Source: a virus. From it: a stretch of 28,883 bases of DNA. The notes beneath the pieces were generated by a model. The model did not search any database. It was not told the DNA's origin and saw nothing but the letters and a program-made list of their open reading frames with translations. Below are positions 19,176-28,057 of this stretch, piece by piece (position 1 is the stretch's first letter; the number at the start of each line of letters is the position of its first letter). The translations under genes were made by a program, and so were the position numbers. The stretch lies in the IMG/VR virus record IMGVR_UViG_3300048839_000491, positions 1 through 28,883 of that record. One strand, 5' to 3'.

Positions 19176-20390
19176 ATGACCGCAGCCTCTGGCGTCTTCA
19201 AGCAACTGGCCTTCAAGGTCGAGTCCGTGTACGGCACGGTGCCGGCCGCCGCCAGCGCCCAGGCGCTGCGCCGCGTCACGTCCGACCTCAACCTGGTCAA
19301 GGACACCTACCAGTCCAACGAGATCCGCACCGACCAGCAGATGCAGGACATGCGCCACGGCGTGCGGCGCGTGCAGGGCACCATCAGCGGCGAGCTCAGC
19401 GCGGGCACGTACTCCGAGCTGATCGCCGGCTCTCTGCGCCGCGACTGGACGGCCACGTCGGCGCTCACCGGCCTGTCGCTCACCATCGCCGCCAGCGGCA
19501 GCAACTACACCATCACGCGCGGCTCGGGTGACTTCCTCACCGGCGGCATCAAGCGCGGCGACGTCGTGCGCCTGACGGCCGGCAGCTTCACCGCCGGCAA
19601 CCTCAACAACAACCTGCTGGTGCTGGCGGTCACGGCCTCCGTACTCACCGTGCGCCCGCTCAACGGCAGCACGCTCACGGCCGAGGGGCCGATCGCGACC
19701 GCCACCGTCAGCGTGCCCGGCAAGAAGACCTACGCGCCGACGACCGGCCACACCAACAAGAGCTACAGCATCGAGCACTGGTTCTCGGACATCGCCAAAA
19801 GCGAGGTGTACAGCGGCTGCTACGCCACCGACCTGAACCTGCAGCTGCCGGCAACCGGCCTGGCCACGATCGACATCGGCATCATGGGCCAGGGCGTCAC
19901 GGTGGCCGGCGCGCAGTACTTCACCACCCCGACGGCCGCCACCACGACCGGCCTGCTGGCGGCCGTGAACGGCGTCGTGGCGATCTCCGGGTCGCCGGTG
20001 GCGGTGCTGACCGGGCTGTCGATCAGCGTGCAGAGCGCGCGCAGCGGCGACGCGGTTGTCGGCTCCAACGTCGTGCCCACGATGTTTCCCGGCCGCATCC
20101 TGGCCAGCGGCCAGGCCACGGCGTACTTCGAGGACACGACGCTGCGCGACGCCTTCCTCAACGAGACCGAGGTCGAGATCCTGGTCGCGCTGTCGGCCAG
20201 CAACGACGCGGCGGCCAACTTCGTAGCCATCGCCCTGCCTCGCTGCAAGATGAACGGGCACACCGTCAACGACGGCGAGTCCGGCCTCGTGGCGACGATC
20301 CCGTTCCAGGCCCTGCTGCCGACCACCGGCGGCTCGGGCGTGGCCAACGAGCTCTCGACCATCGTGCTGCAAGACAGCGCGGTGGCGTAA
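19176..20390 (+). CDS. Major tail tube protein
   Basis: ATG 19176 lies 8 nt after GGAG and gives 404 aa. The early part AFKVESVYGTVPAAASAQALRRV, the EIRTDQQMQDMRHGVRRVQGTISGEL segment and a later SIEHWFSDIAKSEVYSGCYATDLNLQLP are typical of large siphophage tube proteins that carry an added beta domain (about 95-190: SGSNYTITRG, GDVVRLTAG). The C-terminal part repeats a tube-like pattern with DAVVGSNVVPTMFPGRILASG. This is the longer tube type rather than lambda gpV itself. It would be one of the most abundant virion proteins. Confidence 0.85.
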   Translation: MTAASGVFKQLAFKVESVYGTVPAAASAQALRRVTSDLNLVKDTYQSNEIRTDQQMQDMRHGVRRVQGTISGELSAGTYSELIAGSLRRDWTATSALTGLSLTIAASGSNYTITRGSGDFLTGGIKRGDVVRLTAGSFTAGNLNNNLLVLAVTASVLTVRPLNGSTLTAEGPIATATVSVPGKKTYAPTTGHTNKSYSIEHWFSDIAKSEVYSGCYATDLNLQLPATGLATIDIGIMGQGVTVAGAQYFTTPTAATTTGLLAAVNGVVAISGSPVAVLTGLSISVQSARSGDAVVGSNVVPTMFPGRILASGQATAYFEDTTLRDAFLNETEVEILVALSASNDAAANFVAIALPRCKMNGHTVNDGESGLVATIPFQALLPTTGGSGVANELSTIVLQDSAVA

Positions 20391-20401
20391 CCCAGCACCT
20401 A

Positions 20402-20457
20402 CCAGGCGCCGGCCAGCGGGGTTCCTCCTGGTCTTGGTTACCCGCCCCGGCGCCTGG
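20402..20457 (+). other. Perfect 11-bp hairpin between tube and chaperone genes
   Basis: CCAGGCGCCGG (20402-20412) and CCGGCGCCTGG (20447-20457) are perfect inverted arms around 34 nt, in the 93-bp gap after the tube gene. No T-run follows (next bases CAAGGGC), so full intrinsic termination is unlikely. An RNA stem here could stabilise the abundant tube mRNA, act as a processing site, or give partial termination that lowers chaperone expression. The rest of the gap shows nothing else. Confidence 0.6.
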
Positions 20458-20483
20458 CAAGGGCACAACCAACCGAGACCCAC

Positions 20484-20894
20484 ATGACCGACCAGACTGC
20501 CGAACCTTTCGACCTCGAGGCCTTCGAGGACGTCGACCGCGCCCAGGTGCGCGTCAAGAATCCCACCACCGGCGCGCCGACCTCGATGGTCGTCACCCTG
20601 GCCGGCCCCGAGCACAGCGAGCGCAAGCGCCTGAACTTCGCAAAGCAGCGCCGCATGCGGGCCAGCCTGGCCAAGACCGGCAAGATCCCGGTCAACGACC
20701 CAGAAGAAGACGAGGCCGAGGAGCTGGACATGCTGGTGGCCAGCACCCTGGGGTGGACGGGCGCGTCGGTCGACTACAGCCGCGACGCCGCGCGCCGCCT
20801 GTACAGCGACCCGAAGCGCCGCTGGCTGCGTGACCAGCTGCTCGCAGCCCTGAACGAGCGTGAGCTTTTTACGCGGGCCTGCGCGACCAACTGA
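20484..20894 (+). CDS. Tail assembly chaperone, gpG-like
   Basis: ATG 20484 gives 136 aa. Residues 1-60 are acidic then beta-like (FDLEAFEDVDRAQVRVKNP, SMVVTLAGPEHSER); residues 85-120 carry an acidic patch (DPEEDEAEELDMLVAS) followed by TLGWTGASVDYSRDAARRLYSD, a pattern known from gpG-type chaperones that bind the tape measure before tail assembly. It lies between the tube protein and the tape measure, and a second frame continues it (see the G-T entry). The frame ends at 20894, 30 nt after the -1 frame opens. Confidence 0.75.
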   Translation: MTDQTAEPFDLEAFEDVDRAQVRVKNPTTGAPTSMVVTLAGPEHSERKRLNFAKQRRMRASLAKTGKIPVNDPEEDEAEELDMLVASTLGWTGASVDYSRDAARRLYSDPKRRWLRDQLLAALNERELFTRACATN

Positions 20895-21265
20895 CCGAGC
20901 ACGCGCAGGTGCAGATGCAACTCTCAGCCCGCCAGCCCGACGGCGCGACGCTGCGGCAGCACCTGCAGGCCGCGGCGGCTGCCGCCGGCCGCGCCGACCC
21001 GCGGCTGCTGCACCAGCCGCCGGCGGCGGCGCGCGCGCTGTGGGACGCTTTCGTGGAGCTCAACGCCGGCCGCCCCGTCGGCATGGCCGCCGGCGCCATC
21101 GCGCTGGGCGAGATCGAGGCCTGGCAGCGCCTGCACCGCGTGCGCCTGACGCCGTGGGAGGTCTCCACCCTGCTGGCCATGGACCGCGCGGCGCTGGCCG
21201 CCGGCGCCGACCAGCAGCGCGACCAGCAGCGCGCCCGCCAGGCGCGCGCAGGCAAGGGGAACTGA
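20484..21265 (+). CDS. Frameshifted tail assembly chaperone, gpGT-like
   Basis: The -1 frame is closed by TGA at 20861-20863 and is open from 20864 to the stop at 21263-21265. A -1 shift near CTTTTTA (20865-20871) joins gpG to a 130-aa extension: FYAGLRDQLTEHAQVQMQL, then LLHQPPAAARALWDAFVELNAGR and EIEAWQRLHRVRLTPWEVSTLLAMDRA, a T-like domain. In the G-T system a minor share of ribosomes shifts, making a longer chaperone whose T part recruits the tube protein. A GTG at 20909 could start the T frame alone, but it lacks a ribosome binding site. Confidence 0.7.
20865..20871 (+). promoter_or_regulatory. Probable -1 frameshift site
   Basis: CTTTTTA is the only homopolymer run in the 30-nt window in which both frames are open. 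Zero-frame codons are CTT TTT ACG; slippage of the Phe tRNA on TTT by one base back keeps perfect pairing. The site is not a canonical X-XXY-YYZ heptamer in the zero frame, since the Leu tRNA would re-pair imperfectly, so single-tRNA slippage is the simpler model. Confidence 0.55.
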
Positions 21266-21266
21266 G

Positions 21267-24200
21267 GTGGACCCCATCGTCATCAAGATGATGGCCGACG
21301 CCGCCGGCCTGAAGCGCGACATGGACAAGGCGCAGGGCATCATCGGCGGCGCCACCGACAAGATGCGCGGCGCGCTCAACTCCGTCAAGGGCGCGCTGGC
21401 CGGCCTCGGGCTGGGGCTGTCGGTGGCGGGGCTGGCCGCGTGGGTCCGCTCCGCCATCGACGCCGCCGACGAGGCGTCGAAGATGGCGCAGAAGATCGGC
21501 GTCGCCACCAAGGACGTCGCCGGCCTGAAGCTGGCGTTCCAGCTCTCTGGCGTCGAGAGCGGCAAGATGGTCGCCAGCATGGCGCGCCTGACCGACGAGA
21601 TCGGCAGGGGCAACAAGGCGTTCGGCGCCATGGGCGTGGAGACGCGCAACGCCGACGGCACCATGCGCGAGACCACCGCCGTGCTGCGCGACATGGCCGA
21701 CCGCTTCTCGAACCTGGAGGACGGCACGCTGAAGACCGCCCTTGCGGTCGAGGTTTTCGGCACGCGCATGGGCGCCGACATGATCCCGCTGCTCAACGGC
21801 GGCGCGGCGGCGCTCGACGAGATGGACGCGATGGCCCGCAAGCTCGGGCTGACCATCGACACCGAGACCGGCAAGTCGGCGGAGCAGTTCAACGACACCT
21901 TGGAGTTGGTGCGGCTGAGCGGCCAGGGCGTCGGCACGCAGATCGCCGCGCAGCTGCTGCCCACGCTCAACGCGCTGGCCGGGTCGATGCTCGACAGCGT
22001 GACCGAGGGCGACCGGCTGCGGCGCATGGCCGACATCCTGGCTGGCGCGCTCAAGGGCCTGTACAGCGTAGCCGTCGGCGTGGTGGAGATCTTCAACACG
22101 CTGGGCAAGGCCATCGGCGGCAGCCTGGCGGCCATCGCCGCCGTGCTGCGGGGGGACTTTGCCGAGGCGCGGCAGATCCTCAAGGAGGCGTCGACCGACA
22201 TCAGGGAGGGCTGGCTCGCCTCCGGCGAGGCCATCAGCAAAGCCTGGTCCGACGCTGGCAGCGCCACGGTCGAGGCGGGCGTCAAGGTCGTCAAGGCCAA
22301 CCGCGAGATCGCCGCCGCGCTGGGCGGCACGACCAAGGCCAACGACGCCGCGGCCAAGGCCGCCGCCAGGCACGCCGCCGAGCAGGCCAAGCTGCGCGAC
22401 ATGCTGCCACTGGACGGCGGCCTGAACCAGACCACGGCCGAGACGCAACGCCTGACGCGCGCCAACGAAGACCTGGCTTGGGCGCTGCGCGACATGGTGC
22501 AGCCCGCGCTCGAGGAGACCAACGCCGAGACCGCGCGCCTCGCGCGCCAGAACCAAGAGCTCGTCACCGCCTCCGAGCAGGCGGCCGTAGCGCAGGCCGA
22601 GGCCGCCGAGGAGATGGACCGCATCAACCGGCAGATCGGGCAGAGCCTGTCGGATGCGCTGATGGACGGCGGCCGGAGTGCCTGGGAGTACATCAAGGGG
22701 CTGTTCCGGTCGCAGGTGTTGTCGCCCGTCATCCAGGGCGTCATGGCGCCGGTGACTGGTGCGATGGGGTCCATGCTGAGCGGGCCGGCGTCGGCAGCCA
22801 GCGGCGTCGGGGCTCTTGGGTCGCTCGGCGGCCTGGGCGGCATGCTGGGCGGCATCGGCACGGCAGCGTCCACGTTCGGCGGCGCGTTCGTCGGCGGCGT
22901 CGGTAACTTGCTGCAAGGCACCATCGGGTCCGCGTTGTCCGGTGCCGGGACGCTGCTTGGTGCGGGCAACATCTCCGCCGGGCTGGGCCTCGGGGCCGGC
23001 GCGCTCGGCCCGATAGCAGCCGCCGCGGCGCTGATCGGCTCCGGGCTCACCCGCACGCTCAAGGACCAGGGCATCCAGGGCGACCTGTCTGCCGGTGGCA
23101 TCGACGGCAACCGCTACAGTTTCTACGAGGGCTCGTGGCTCAAGGGCGACAAGACCAAGCGGCGCCCGCTCGACCCCGAGATGGAGTCCAGCCTGGACGC
23201 CGCCGTCGCGGCCGTGTACGAAAGCGCCGCCGCGTCGGCCGAGGCGCTGGGCCTGAGCAGCTCGGCCATCGACAGCTACACCGAGTCGATCAAGCTGTCC
23301 ACCCGCAAGCTCACCGAGGATGAGCTGGCAGCCGCGCTCAACGAGATGCTCGCCGAGCTCGGCGAGAACCTCGCGCAGCAGGTCGGCATGACGGCCGAGG
23401 AGCTGAGCACCTTGGCCTCGACGCTGACCGGCGCCAACGAGGTCCTCGGGCACTTCGACCAGCGGCTGCTCGACGTCAGCGTCGCCGGCGGCGAGGCCGC
23501 GGTGCAGCTGGCCCAGATGATGGGCGGGCTCGACAACTTGAGCGGCGCGCTGGCGACCTACGCTGAGCAGTTCACCTTCGGCGGCGACGCCTTGGCCTAC
23601 ACGCTCGACGAGGTGGGCAAGGTCCTGGGCGATCTGGGGCAGACGGTGCCGGCGACACGCGACGAGTTCATGGCGCTCGTCGAGTCCCAGGACCTGATGA
23701 CCGAGAGCGGGCGCAGCACCTACGCGGCACTGCTGCAGGTGGCCGGGGCGATGGACGCGGTGTATGACGCCTCCGAGGCGGCGGCCGCGGCAGCGACCGA
23801 AGCCGCGCGCGCGATGTCCGCCTCGTCCGTGTCTCTGACGCTGGGCGGCAGCGCTGCGGACCGGCTCAAGGCGGCTGACGCCATCCGAAGCGGCGCCGCC
23901 GGTGCGGACTGGCTGGCCGCCTACCAGACCGACAACGCCAACATGAACCGCCCCGGCAGCATGGTCGGCGACCGCATCGACCTGTGGGCAGGTGCCTACG
24001 TGATCCGCCAGGCAGAGGACGAAGCCCTGCGGGCGATCAAGGACGCCAACCACGCCAAGCAGTACGCCGACCGGCAGTCGAGTGGCGGATCGAGCCCGGG
24101 CGAACAGCGGCAGCAAGAGCAGGATCGCCTGCTGCAAGAGCAGATCAAGGGCACCGAAGGCCTCATCGACGCCATCGACGCCATGCGCCGCGGCATGCTG

Positions 24201-24599
24201 GACCTGAAGAACGAGCTGGTCGGCGGCGCGCTCGACCCCGCCAATCCAGCGCTCAAGTACGCCAGCGAGCGCGAGTTCGTGCTCGGCCTGGGCCGCCAGG
24301 CCGCCGCCGGCGACATGGCCGCGGCTGAGGCATTCCAGGGCGAGGCGGCCGGATTCCTGCAGCTGAGCCAGGGCTACAACGCCAGCGGCGAGGCGTATGC
24401 GGCGGACTTCAGCGTCATGATCGGCCTGCTCGACAAGATCAACGCCAGCCTTGACCGCCAGCAGTCCACTGCTGAGGCCACGCTCAAGGTCCAGCAGTCC
24501 GGCCTAAGCCAGGTGGCCGACAGCACCGAGCGCACCGCGCAGGCCACTGACCGGCAGGCGCGCACCGCCAGCGTGCTAGAGCAGCGGGCCATCGAATGA
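21267..24599 (+). CDS. Tape measure protein
   Basis: GTG 21267 follows AGGGGA by about 9 nt, giving 1110 aa, the longest gene of the window. The start PIVIKMMADAAGLKRDMDKAQ and the Gly/Ala helix LAGLGLGLSVAGLAAWVRS are typical tape-measure beginnings. Residues 375-480 are coiled-coil-like (RLTRANEDLAWALRDM, RLARQNQELVTASEQAAV). Residues 485-595 form a long Gly/Ala/Ser/Leu segment, probably membrane-inserting during DNA entry. The C-terminal third is helical and ends in short repeated polar helices (TEATLKVQQSG). At about 0.15 nm per residue a tail near 165 nm is expected, by the usual rule. It follows the chaperone pair and precedes the tail-tip genes. Confidence 0.9.
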   Translation: MDPIVIKMMADAAGLKRDMDKAQGIIGGATDKMRGALNSVKGALAGLGLGLSVAGLAAWVRSAIDAADEASKMAQKIGVATKDVAGLKLAFQLSGVESGKMVASMARLTDEIGRGNKAFGAMGVETRNADGTMRETTAVLRDMADRFSNLEDGTLKTALAVEVFGTRMGADMIPLLNGGAAALDEMDAMARKLGLTIDTETGKSAEQFNDTLELVRLSGQGVGTQIAAQLLPTLNALAGSMLDSVTEGDRLRRMADILAGALKGLYSVAVGVVEIFNTLGKAIGGSLAAIAAVLRGDFAEARQILKEASTDIREGWLASGEAISKAWSDAGSATVEAGVKVVKANREIAAALGGTTKANDAAAKAAARHAAEQAKLRDMLPLDGGLNQTTAETQRLTRANEDLAWALRDMVQPALEETNAETARLARQNQELVTASEQAAVAQAEAAEEMDRINRQIGQSLSDALMDGGRSAWEYIKGLFRSQVLSPVIQGVMAPVTGAMGSMLSGPASAASGVGALGSLGGLGGMLGGIGTAASTFGGAFVGGVGNLLQGTIGSALSGAGTLLGAGNISAGLGLGAGALGPIAAAAALIGSGLTRTLKDQGIQGDLSAGGIDGNRYSFYEGSWLKGDKTKRRPLDPEMESSLDAAVAAVYESAAASAEALGLSSSAIDSYTESIKLSTRKLTEDELAAALNEMLAELGENLAQQVGMTAEELSTLASTLTGANEVLGHFDQRLLDVSVAGGEAAVQLAQMMGGLDNLSGALATYAEQFTFGGDALAYTLDEVGKVLGDLGQTVPATRDEFMALVESQDLMTESGRSTYAALLQVAGAMDAVYDASEAAAAAATEAARAMSASSVSLTLGGSAADRLKAADAIRSGAAGADWLAAYQTDNANMNRPGSMVGDRIDLWAGAYVIRQAEDEALRAIKDANHAKQYADRQSSGGSSPGEQRQQEQDRLLQEQIKGTEGLIDAIDAMRRGMLDLKNELVGGALDPANPALKYASEREFVLGLGRQAAAGDMAAAEAFQGEAAGFLQLSQGYNASGEAYAADFSVMIGLLDKINASLDRQQSTAEATLKVQQSGLSQVADSTERTAQATDRQARTASVLEQRAIE

Positions 24600-26146
24600 C
24601 GATGAAGGTGCTGCTCGTGGAACTGACCGGCTATTCCGACGCCAGCACGTCGGCCGTGTATCGCTACGCCACGGCGGGCTACACGACCGCGCCGTCCGAC
24701 GACCCGGCAAACACGCACTACGAGGGCCGCGTGCTGGGCATCGGGTCGGTCGCGCGCAGTATGTTCGCCGCCGGCCAGTCCGGCGCGCGCTCCAACCCGC
24801 GCACGGAGGTCGGCGTCGGAGTCGTCACCCTCGCCAACACGGACGGCGAGCTGGACGCGCTGTTCGGCGGCTCGGCCAGCTTCCGCGAGCGGCAGATCCG
24901 CATCCTGGAGGTGCAGCCCGGTGCCGCCTACAGCACCGCCGTGATGCGGCTGCGCGCCGTCATCAGCCAGGCCGCGCTGCGGGCCGACACCGTTGAGGTG
25001 AGCATCAAGGACCGGCTCTACGAGCTCGCCAGCCCGCACAGCACCGTCACCTACGGCGGCACCAACGCGCTGCCCGATGGCGTGGACGGCGGCCCCGAGC
25101 TGGCCGGCAAACTGGTGCCGCAGGTGTGGGGCAAGGTCTTCTCGGTCGCGCCGCCGTGCGTCAACACGAGCCGGCTGATCTACCAGCTCAGCGGGCGCGA
25201 GCTGCAGAGCGTCGAGGCGGTGTACGACGGCGGCAACGAGCTGACGGCGGGCGCCACCTACGCCGACCAGTCGACGATGGAGTCCACCGCGCCCAGCGCG
25301 GGGCAGTATCGGGTCTGGCTGGCCGGCGGCATGGTGCGGCTGGGCACGTCTCCGGTGTACCGCATCACGGCCGACTGCACCGGCGACGCCGCCGCCGACA
25401 GTACCGCCGGGCAGCTGCTGCGCGCGCTGGCGGCGGCGCGCGGCGTGGAGGACGTGGCAGACGAGGATGTCGACGCCCTGGACGCCGACAACGATGCCGT
25501 GTTGGGCGTGTATCTCGGCAGCGTCTCCACGACGACGCTGGACCTGATGGACCAGGTCGCGCGCAGCGTGGGCGCCTATTACGGGTTCGACCGAGCGGGT
25601 GATCTGCGCATGAGCCGCTACGGCCTGCCCACCGGCGCCGCGTCCGGCCGTGTCGTCGCGCAGTGGAACGCGCAGGCCATCGAGTCCGTGCCCAACGGCG
25701 AGGACGTGCCCACCGAGACCGTGCGCGTGCTGTACGCGCGCTACTGGCAGCCGCTGTCGCTGGGGGAGTTCGCGGGCGCCGTGGGCGAAGCCGACCGGGC
25801 CGACCTTTCCGAGCAGTGGCGCGTGGCTGAGTACAGCGCCGCGCCGGACCCGAACCCCTACCAGCGCCCGCTCACCGCAGACCGCGAGACCGTGTTCACC
25901 ACCGAGGCCGACGCCCAGGCCGAGGCCGAGCGGCTGCACGCCATGACGGCCGCGCCGCGGCGCACCATCGCCGTCACCGGCGTGACGCTGGCCGACCCGA
26001 TGCTGGCCGGCCTGGACATCGGCCACGAGGTCGAGCTGCGCTGGGACCGCTACGGCCTGGGCGAGATCAACGGCACGGCGCTGCTAGTGATCTCCATGAC
26101 CGAGGACATGATCGAGCAGCGGGCCGACCTGCTGCTGTGGGGCTGA
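24596..26146 (+). CDS. Tail-tip / baseplate protein, 516 aa
   Basis: ATG 24596 overlaps the tape-measure stop (ATGA), giving 516 aa. The N-terminal 40 residues are a strand-rich unit (KVLLVELTGYSDASTSAVYR); residues 60-150 contain SNPRTEVGVGVVTLANTDGELDAL and VEVSIKDRLYELASP; the middle has PQVWGKVFSVAPPCVNTSRLIYQL; the end (380-516) has LTADRETVFTTEADAQAEAERLHAM and a beta segment GLDIGHEVELRWDRYGL. This is a hub-like tail protein found next to the tape measure in siphophages that lack the lambda M-L-K-I-J set. I cannot assign a precise lambda or T5 equivalent. Confidence 0.65.
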   Translation: MTMKVLLVELTGYSDASTSAVYRYATAGYTTAPSDDPANTHYEGRVLGIGSVARSMFAAGQSGARSNPRTEVGVGVVTLANTDGELDALFGGSASFRERQIRILEVQPGAAYSTAVMRLRAVISQAALRADTVEVSIKDRLYELASPHSTVTYGGTNALPDGVDGGPELAGKLVPQVWGKVFSVAPPCVNTSRLIYQLSGRELQSVEAVYDGGNELTAGATYADQSTMESTAPSAGQYRVWLAGGMVRLGTSPVYRITADCTGDAAADSTAGQLLRALAAARGVEDVADEDVDALDADNDAVLGVYLGSVSTTTLDLMDQVARSVGAYYGFDRAGDLRMSRYGLPTGAASGRVVAQWNAQAIESVPNGEDVPTETVRVLYARYWQPLSLGEFAGAVGEADRADLSEQWRVAEYSAAPDPNPYQRPLTADRETVFTTEADAQAEAERLHAMTAAPRRTIAVTGVTLADPMLAGLDIGHEVELRWDRYGLGEINGTALLVISMTEDMIEQRADLLLWG

Positions 26147-26149
26147 CAC

Positions 26150-28057
26150 ATGGCCAACATGCGCATCACCTGGCCGAACCGATTGGCCGACGCCACCTAC
26201 CGCGCCACGCCGGGCATCTGGACGACGCAGCTGCCGCCGGCCAACCTGGCGACGCGGCAGATCGCGCAGGTGGCGCGCAGCGTGGGCCTGAGCAATGTAC
26301 ACGCCTACGTCGACGCCGGCAGCGCCATCAAGGCCGAAGTCGTCGCCATGGCGGGGCACAATTTGACCACCGCCGGCGAGGTGCGCGTGCGCGGCTACAG
26401 CGCCGACCCGCACGGCGACTACTGGTGGGACTTCGGGCCTACCGCCGCCAGCCAGACGATCACATGCACCGCCCCGGGCTCAAGCGGGAGCTACGCCGGC
26501 ACGTACTGGGGCGCCGACGGGCTGCTAAAGGAGTCTGTCGGCACGTCCGGCATCGGCGGCACGCCGCGCTACACCCACGCCGAGCTGACGGCTGACGGGG
26601 AGTGCCTGGGACTGCTGCTGGAGCCCGCCCGCACCAACTACGTCCTGCACAGCCGCGACGGCGCAAATGCCGCGTGGACCAAGAGCAACGCCACCGCCAC
26701 GCGCACCGCCACCGGCATCGACGGCGCGGCCAACACCGCCACGCGCGTGACCGCGACCAACAGCAACGGCCGCATCTCCCAGGCGCTGACGCTGAGCGCG
26801 TCGACGCGGCGTTTCAGCCTCTACGCCCGGCGCGTCACCGGCACGGGCACCGTCAGCGTCACGGTCAACAACTTCGGCGCGACCAGCACCATCACGCTGA
26901 CCGACGACTGGCAGCGCTTCGACGTCACGCAGACGCTGTCCAACCCCACCGTCGGCGTGCAGATCGCCACCAGCGGCGACGCCATCGACATCGACTGCGT
27001 GCAGCTCGAGGAGGGCGGCTACCCGACGACGCCGATCATCACCACGACGGCCACTGTCACGCGTGCGGCCGACAGCGTCACCCTGACGGTGCCGGCGTCG
27101 AGCAACCACACCATCCTGGCCGTGCTGCGCTGCCTGAACGCACCGACGGCCGATGAGTACGCGCTTGTGCGCGGCAGCGCGACCACCGGCAGCGGTGTTT
27201 ACGTGACCACCGGAGGCAACGCATCGTCGCGCGGTGTCGTCAGCGGCGCGGCGTACTGGGACCTGGGATCCACGGCCATCGTCGGTACAGAGCACACGTT
27301 CTGCTGGTCCGCCACGACCAACGACATCGCGTGCTCGGTGGACGGCGCTGCGGTCACGACCGACGCCAGCGCCACGGTCGGGTCGGGCGAGGACATCAGT
27401 TCAGCTTTTGGTCGGACGGGCGTGTACGTGGTCAAGATGGTCGCGACCTGGAACGCCGTCTCGTCCGACGCCGACGTCGAGGCGCTGTCCGGCACCCTGG
27501 CGCGGGCCACGGCGGACTTCGACAGCGGCGCCACCGACGCCTGGCCGCCCGCCTGGGTCAGCGACACCACGGCCGAGCAGCAGGCTGGCGTGGCCGGGTG
27601 CGCCGTGCTGGCCGGCACGTCCACCGCCTACCGATACTGGCGCATCGACCTCGTCGACGCGGCCAACCCGGCGGGCTACATCGAGCTCGGCCGGCTGTTC
27701 GGCGGCTCGGCCTGGTCGCCGACGATCAACGCCGAGTTCGGCGCGTCCATCGGCTACGAGGACCGCGACGTCGTCACCGAGATGGACAGCGGTAGCGAGT
27801 ACATGCGCAAGCGCCCGGCGCCGCGCGTGGCGCAGTTCGCACTGCCGGCGGCCAGCGACGCCGAGGCCATGCGCACGCTGCTGGACATGCAGCGGCGGCA
27901 GGGCAGCTCCGGCGAGGTGCTGTTCGAGTGGGACAGCGCCGACACCACCTACGCGCCCGACCGTCGCTTCCTGGCGCGGCTGCGCCAGGTCAGCCCGTTG
28001 CAGGCCATCTTCGTGGACCGTTGGGGCGCTGAGTTCCAGGTGAGGGAGCTGCTGTGA
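26150..28057 (+). CDS. Distal tail-type protein with inserted carbohydrate-binding-like domains
   Basis: ATG 26150 gives 635 aa. Residues 1-145 (ITWPNRLADATYRATPGIW, VEVVAMAGHNLTTAGEVRVRG type) and 490-635 (YRYWRIDLVDAANPAGYIEL, SIGYEDRDVVTEMDSGSEYM, APRVAQFALP) together look like one continuous tail protein. Between them residues 150-310 form a beta-sandwich beginning GLLLEPARTNYVLHS and ending LEEGGYPTTPI with VTRAAD, a signature of phage carbohydrate-binding modules. Residues 315-455 look like a LamG/ConA-like lectin (TILAVLRCL, HTFCWSATTNDIACSVDGA). The host surface sugar is the probable target. Dit proteins with added sugar-binding domains are known in other phages; the receptor is unknown. 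Confidence 0.7.
   Translation: MANMRITWPNRLADATYRATPGIWTTQLPPANLATRQIAQVARSVGLSNVHAYVDAGSAIKAEVVAMAGHNLTTAGEVRVRGYSADPHGDYWWDFGPTAASQTITCTAPGSSGSYAGTYWGADGLLKESVGTSGIGGTPRYTHAELTADGECLGLLLEPARTNYVLHSRDGANAAWTKSNATATRTATGIDGAANTATRVTATNSNGRISQALTLSASTRRFSLYARRVTGTGTVSVTVNNFGATSTITLTDDWQRFDVTQTLSNPTVGVQIATSGDAIDIDCVQLEEGGYPTTPIITTTATVTRAADSVTLTVPASSNHTILAVLRCLNAPTADEYALVRGSATTGSGVYVTTGGNASSRGVVSGAAYWDLGSTAIVGTEHTFCWSATTNDIACSVDGAAVTTDASATVGSGEDISSAFGRTGVYVVKMVATWNAVSSDADVEALSGTLARATADFDSGATDAWPPAWVSDTTAEQQAGVAGCAVLAGTSTAYRYWRIDLVDAANPAGYIELGRLFGGSAWSPTINAEFGASIGYEDRDVVTEMDSGSEYMRKRPAPRVAQFALPAASDAEAMRTLLDMQRRQGSSGEVLFEWDSADTTYAPDRRFLARLRQVSPLQAIFVDRWGAEFQVRELL

Noticed and set aside
18660-20615. 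651-aa minus-strand frame opposite tail genes
   Set aside because: It crosses four plus-strand genes with normal overlaps and has no recognisable content.
21060-24137. 1025-aa and 728-aa minus-strand frames opposite the tape measure gene
   Set aside because: These are long only because stop codons are rare in GC-rich DNA; the plus frame has tape-measure features and coupled neighbours.
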